From: RBG-16-66-20 sp036262835
Lineage (GTDB): Bacteria > Pseudomonadota > Gammaproteobacteria > Burkholderiales > SG8-39
Direction of reading: 5' to 3'
DNA length: 7,077 nt
Assembly: GCA_036262835.1 (NCBI GenBank)
Contig: DATAID010000068.1
Coordinates: 1-7,077, forward strand
In this document: one piece after another, positions 5,890-7,077 of the stretch
Layout of the letters: each line of letters opens with the position of its first letter
Position numbering within the stretch: the first letter of the stretch is position 1
Position numbers and translations under genes: made by a program
The notes under the pieces: model-generated
Told to the model about the DNA's origin: nothing
Database searches by the model: none
The model's input: the letters and a program-made list of their open reading frames with translations, nothing else

Positions 5890-6270
5890 ATGGCAGCGCG
5901 AATCCTGGTGGTTGACGACGACGACAGCTTGCGCGAGCTGCTTCGCATGCATCTCAGCTCGGCCGGCTACGAGGTGAGCACCGCCGCCGACGCGATCGCG
6001 GCCGGCTACCTCGTGCTGCGCAGCCCCCCCGACCTGATCCTCTCGGACGTCAACATGCCGCACATGGACGGGTTTCAGTTCGTCGCCGCGCTGAAGGCCG
6101 ACAAGACGCTGCCCGAGATTCCGGTGATCTTCCTCACCTCGAACGAGGAAGGCGACCACCGCGGCAAGGAGCTCGGCGCCGTGGGCTATCTCACCAAGCC
6201 GGTGCGCGCCGACCGCCTGCTCGAGCTCGTCGCCCAGCACGTGCCGGGCGGCGCGGTGCCGATCGGCTAG
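5890..6270 (+). CDS. Stand-alone CheY-like response regulator receiver
   Basis: The 126-residue protein is a single receiver domain. The acidic pocket is D9-D12 in ILVVDDDDSLRELL, the phosphoacceptor is D53 in LILSDVNMPHMDGFQF, the switch threonine is T83 in VIFLTSN, and the invariant lysine is K103 in GYLTKPVRADRLLELV. All key residues are present, so it should be phosphorylated. No output domain follows; the protein ends shortly after the last helix with GGAVPIG. Such proteins act by protein-protein contacts or as phosphorelay parts in the cytoplasm. No histidine kinase is encoded in the window, so the partner is unknown. The gene is divergent from the channel-like gene, 77 bases away, and its stop overlaps that of the convergent SPOR gene. 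The ribosome binding site is weak (AGG eleven bases before the ATG). Confidence 0.93.
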   Translation: MAARILVVDDDDSLRELLRMHLSSAGYEVSTAADAIAAGYLVLRSPPDLILSDVNMPHMDGFQFVAALKADKTLPEIPVIFLTSNEEGDHRGKELGAVGYLTKPVRADRLLELVAQHVPGGAVPIG

Positions 6271-6935
6271 CTACCGGCGCACTCGCGCAGCTCGGTGCCC
6301 GGAAAGGCCTGCGCGAGGTCGCGCAGCTTCGCCTGCAGCGGCAGCTCGGGATTGCGGACCCGGAACCACACTTTGGTGACGCGCGTCTCGCGCTCTCCGG
6401 TCTGGGCGCTCTTGACGCCCTTTGCCTTCAGGGCCTCGAGCTGCTTTTTCGCCGCCTCCTCGCTGCTGAAGACGCCGAGCGAAATGGCCCACTGCATCCT
6501 GCCTTCCTCCGGGACGATGAAAAACTCGCCGATGCCCAGGTTCTTCAGCTCGGCGGCCTTCTTCTGGGCGCTCGCGCGGTTGCCCTGCGGCGGGATGAAC
6601 ACCCACCAGCCGGCGGTTTCCTCGGTGCGGCTCTGTGTGAGGCGGTCCGCGCCGAGCGCAAGGCCTTTGAGCGCCTCCTCGCCGCGCGGGGCTTCGGCCA
6701 CCGCGAAGCCGCCCCATTCGAGGCAGGCCTTGGGCGTGGTCTCCACCACCGGACGCGGCTTGGGCGGGCTGGGCAGGCCCGCCAGGTCCTTCGGCCCGAG
6801 CACGCGGATCTTTTCAGGCGCGATCTGGCGGCGCAGCGATTCGTCGGCGGAAATGGTTTCAAGAGGAGGGCCGAAGCGCGACCAGGCAAGCAGCGTGAGG
6901 TTCGCTGCGACGAGGAGCAGGAAAAAAGCTCTCAT
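6267..6935 (-). CDS. SPOR-domain inner-membrane protein
   Basis: The 222-residue protein has one N-terminal membrane anchor (RAFFLLLVAANLTLLAW, about 2-18). A proline-rich linker (about 52-66, SPPKPRPVVETTPK) follows, and a SPOR-like domain covers about 109-183: GWWVFIPPQGNRASAQKKAAELKNLG, then WAISLGVFSSEEAAKKQLEALKAKG. The paired pattern 'WVxIPPxxxxxxAxxxxxELkxlG' and 'isLGvFsseeaA' is typical of SPOR. SPOR domains bind peptidoglycan lacking stem peptides, often at the division septum (family knowledge). It should face the periplasm. Its ATG overlaps the coaX stop as ATGA, so translation is probably coupled. The coaX-SPOR pair is common in betaproteobacteria, often preceded by birA, which would lie beyond the right edge. 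The frame ends at a CTAG shared with the receiver gene. Confidence 0.87.
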   Translation of the reverse strand: MRAFFLLLVAANLTLLAWSRFGPPLETISADESLRRQIAPEKIRVLGPKDLAGLPSPPKPRPVVETTPKACLEWGGFAVAEAPRGEEALKGLALGADRLTQSRTEETAGWWVFIPPQGNRASAQKKAAELKNLGIGEFFIVPEEGRMQWAISLGVFSSEEAAKKQLEALKAKGVKSAQTGERETRVTKVWFRVRNPELPLQAKLRDLAQAFPGTELRECAGS

Positions 6936-7077
6936 ACCGTCCCGATGCGCGCGAGCCCTTCGAGCACGAGGTTCTCGACATAGCGGCAGGGCAGGTCCGC
7001 GCCGTCGGCCTGCAGCCGCTCGATCAGCGCCGGGCCGCCGCCGCCCGAGACGAGGCAGAGCGCGCTGCCGCCCGTCC
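6932..7077 (-). CDS. coaX: Type III pantothenate kinase CoaX, C-terminal 47 residues (5' part outside window)
   Basis: Only the last 47 codons and the stop are present. They read TGGSALCLVSGGGGPALIERL, then PCRYVENLVLEGLARIGTV. The glycine-rich LVSGGGGPAL segment followed by a short helix and VENLVLEGL is the C-terminal signature of CoaX, corresponding to the family's TGGDA...VPDLVLEGL. The enzyme phosphorylates pantothenate with ATP in the cytosol, the first step of coenzyme A synthesis. Catalytic residues lie outside the window. The ATGA overlap with the SPOR gene supports both the frame and the family call, because this gene pair is a recurring arrangement. Aspartate of the usual GGD is replaced by Gly in what can be seen. 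Confidence 0.8.
   Translation of the reverse strand, partial: TGGSALCLVSGGGGPALIERLQADGADLPCRYVENLVLEGLARIGTV

Noticed and set aside
5869..6240. Minus-strand frame opposite the receiver gene
   Set aside because: The plus-strand frame has every conserved receiver residue.

Overview
The window reads as ordinary chromosomal DNA of a GC-rich Gram-negative bacterium, most likely a betaproteobacterium. The clues are a type IV pilus minor-pilin operon, a DUF4124/glutaredoxin-type exported protein, the coaX–SPOR gene pair, and several Sec signal peptides. Coding density is very high, and high G+C produces many long spurious reading frames opposite the real genes. No plasmid, phage, IS or CRISPR signature was seen.

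Region 1 (1-2638, all minus strand) is a minor-pilin operon read from right to left: pilE-like pilin, fimT/gspH, pilV, then pilW, which runs off the left edge. Every product begins with a short basic leader, Gly|Phe, and a hydrophobic helix with the conserved Glu at mature position 5. Genes overlap or nearly touch, so they are probably translationally coupled. They should form the tip/priming complex of a type IV pilus, with pilX and pilY1 expected beyond the left edge. The 200-bp gap upstream of pilE (2639-2838) holds a tandem pair of near-identical hairpin repeats and a weak -10-like box.

Region 2 (2839-4252) has an exported DUF4124 plus glutaredoxin-like protein (minus strand). Divergent from it are a complete tRNA-Thr(CGU) gene with a TATAAT box upstream and, 26 bp after the tRNA, a small secreted protein of unknown function.

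Region 3 (4249-5812, minus strand) is a two-gene unit. A membrane protein of the mechanosensitive-channel 'TM_helix' type precedes a class I SAM-dependent methyltransferase that carries an unexpected export or lipoprotein-like N-terminus.

Region 4 (5890-7077) has a stand-alone CheY-like receiver on the plus strand, divergent from the channel-like gene. Convergent to it is a SPOR-domain membrane protein that is translationally coupled (ATGA overlap) to the 3' end of coaX (type III pantothenate kinase), cut by the right edge.

I found no convincing new multi-gene system. The points most worth a second look are the duplicated hairpin element with duplicated flanks, the exported methyltransferase, the pilE-first gene order, the tRNA/secreted-protein arrangement, and two convergent gene pairs that share a CTAG double stop.
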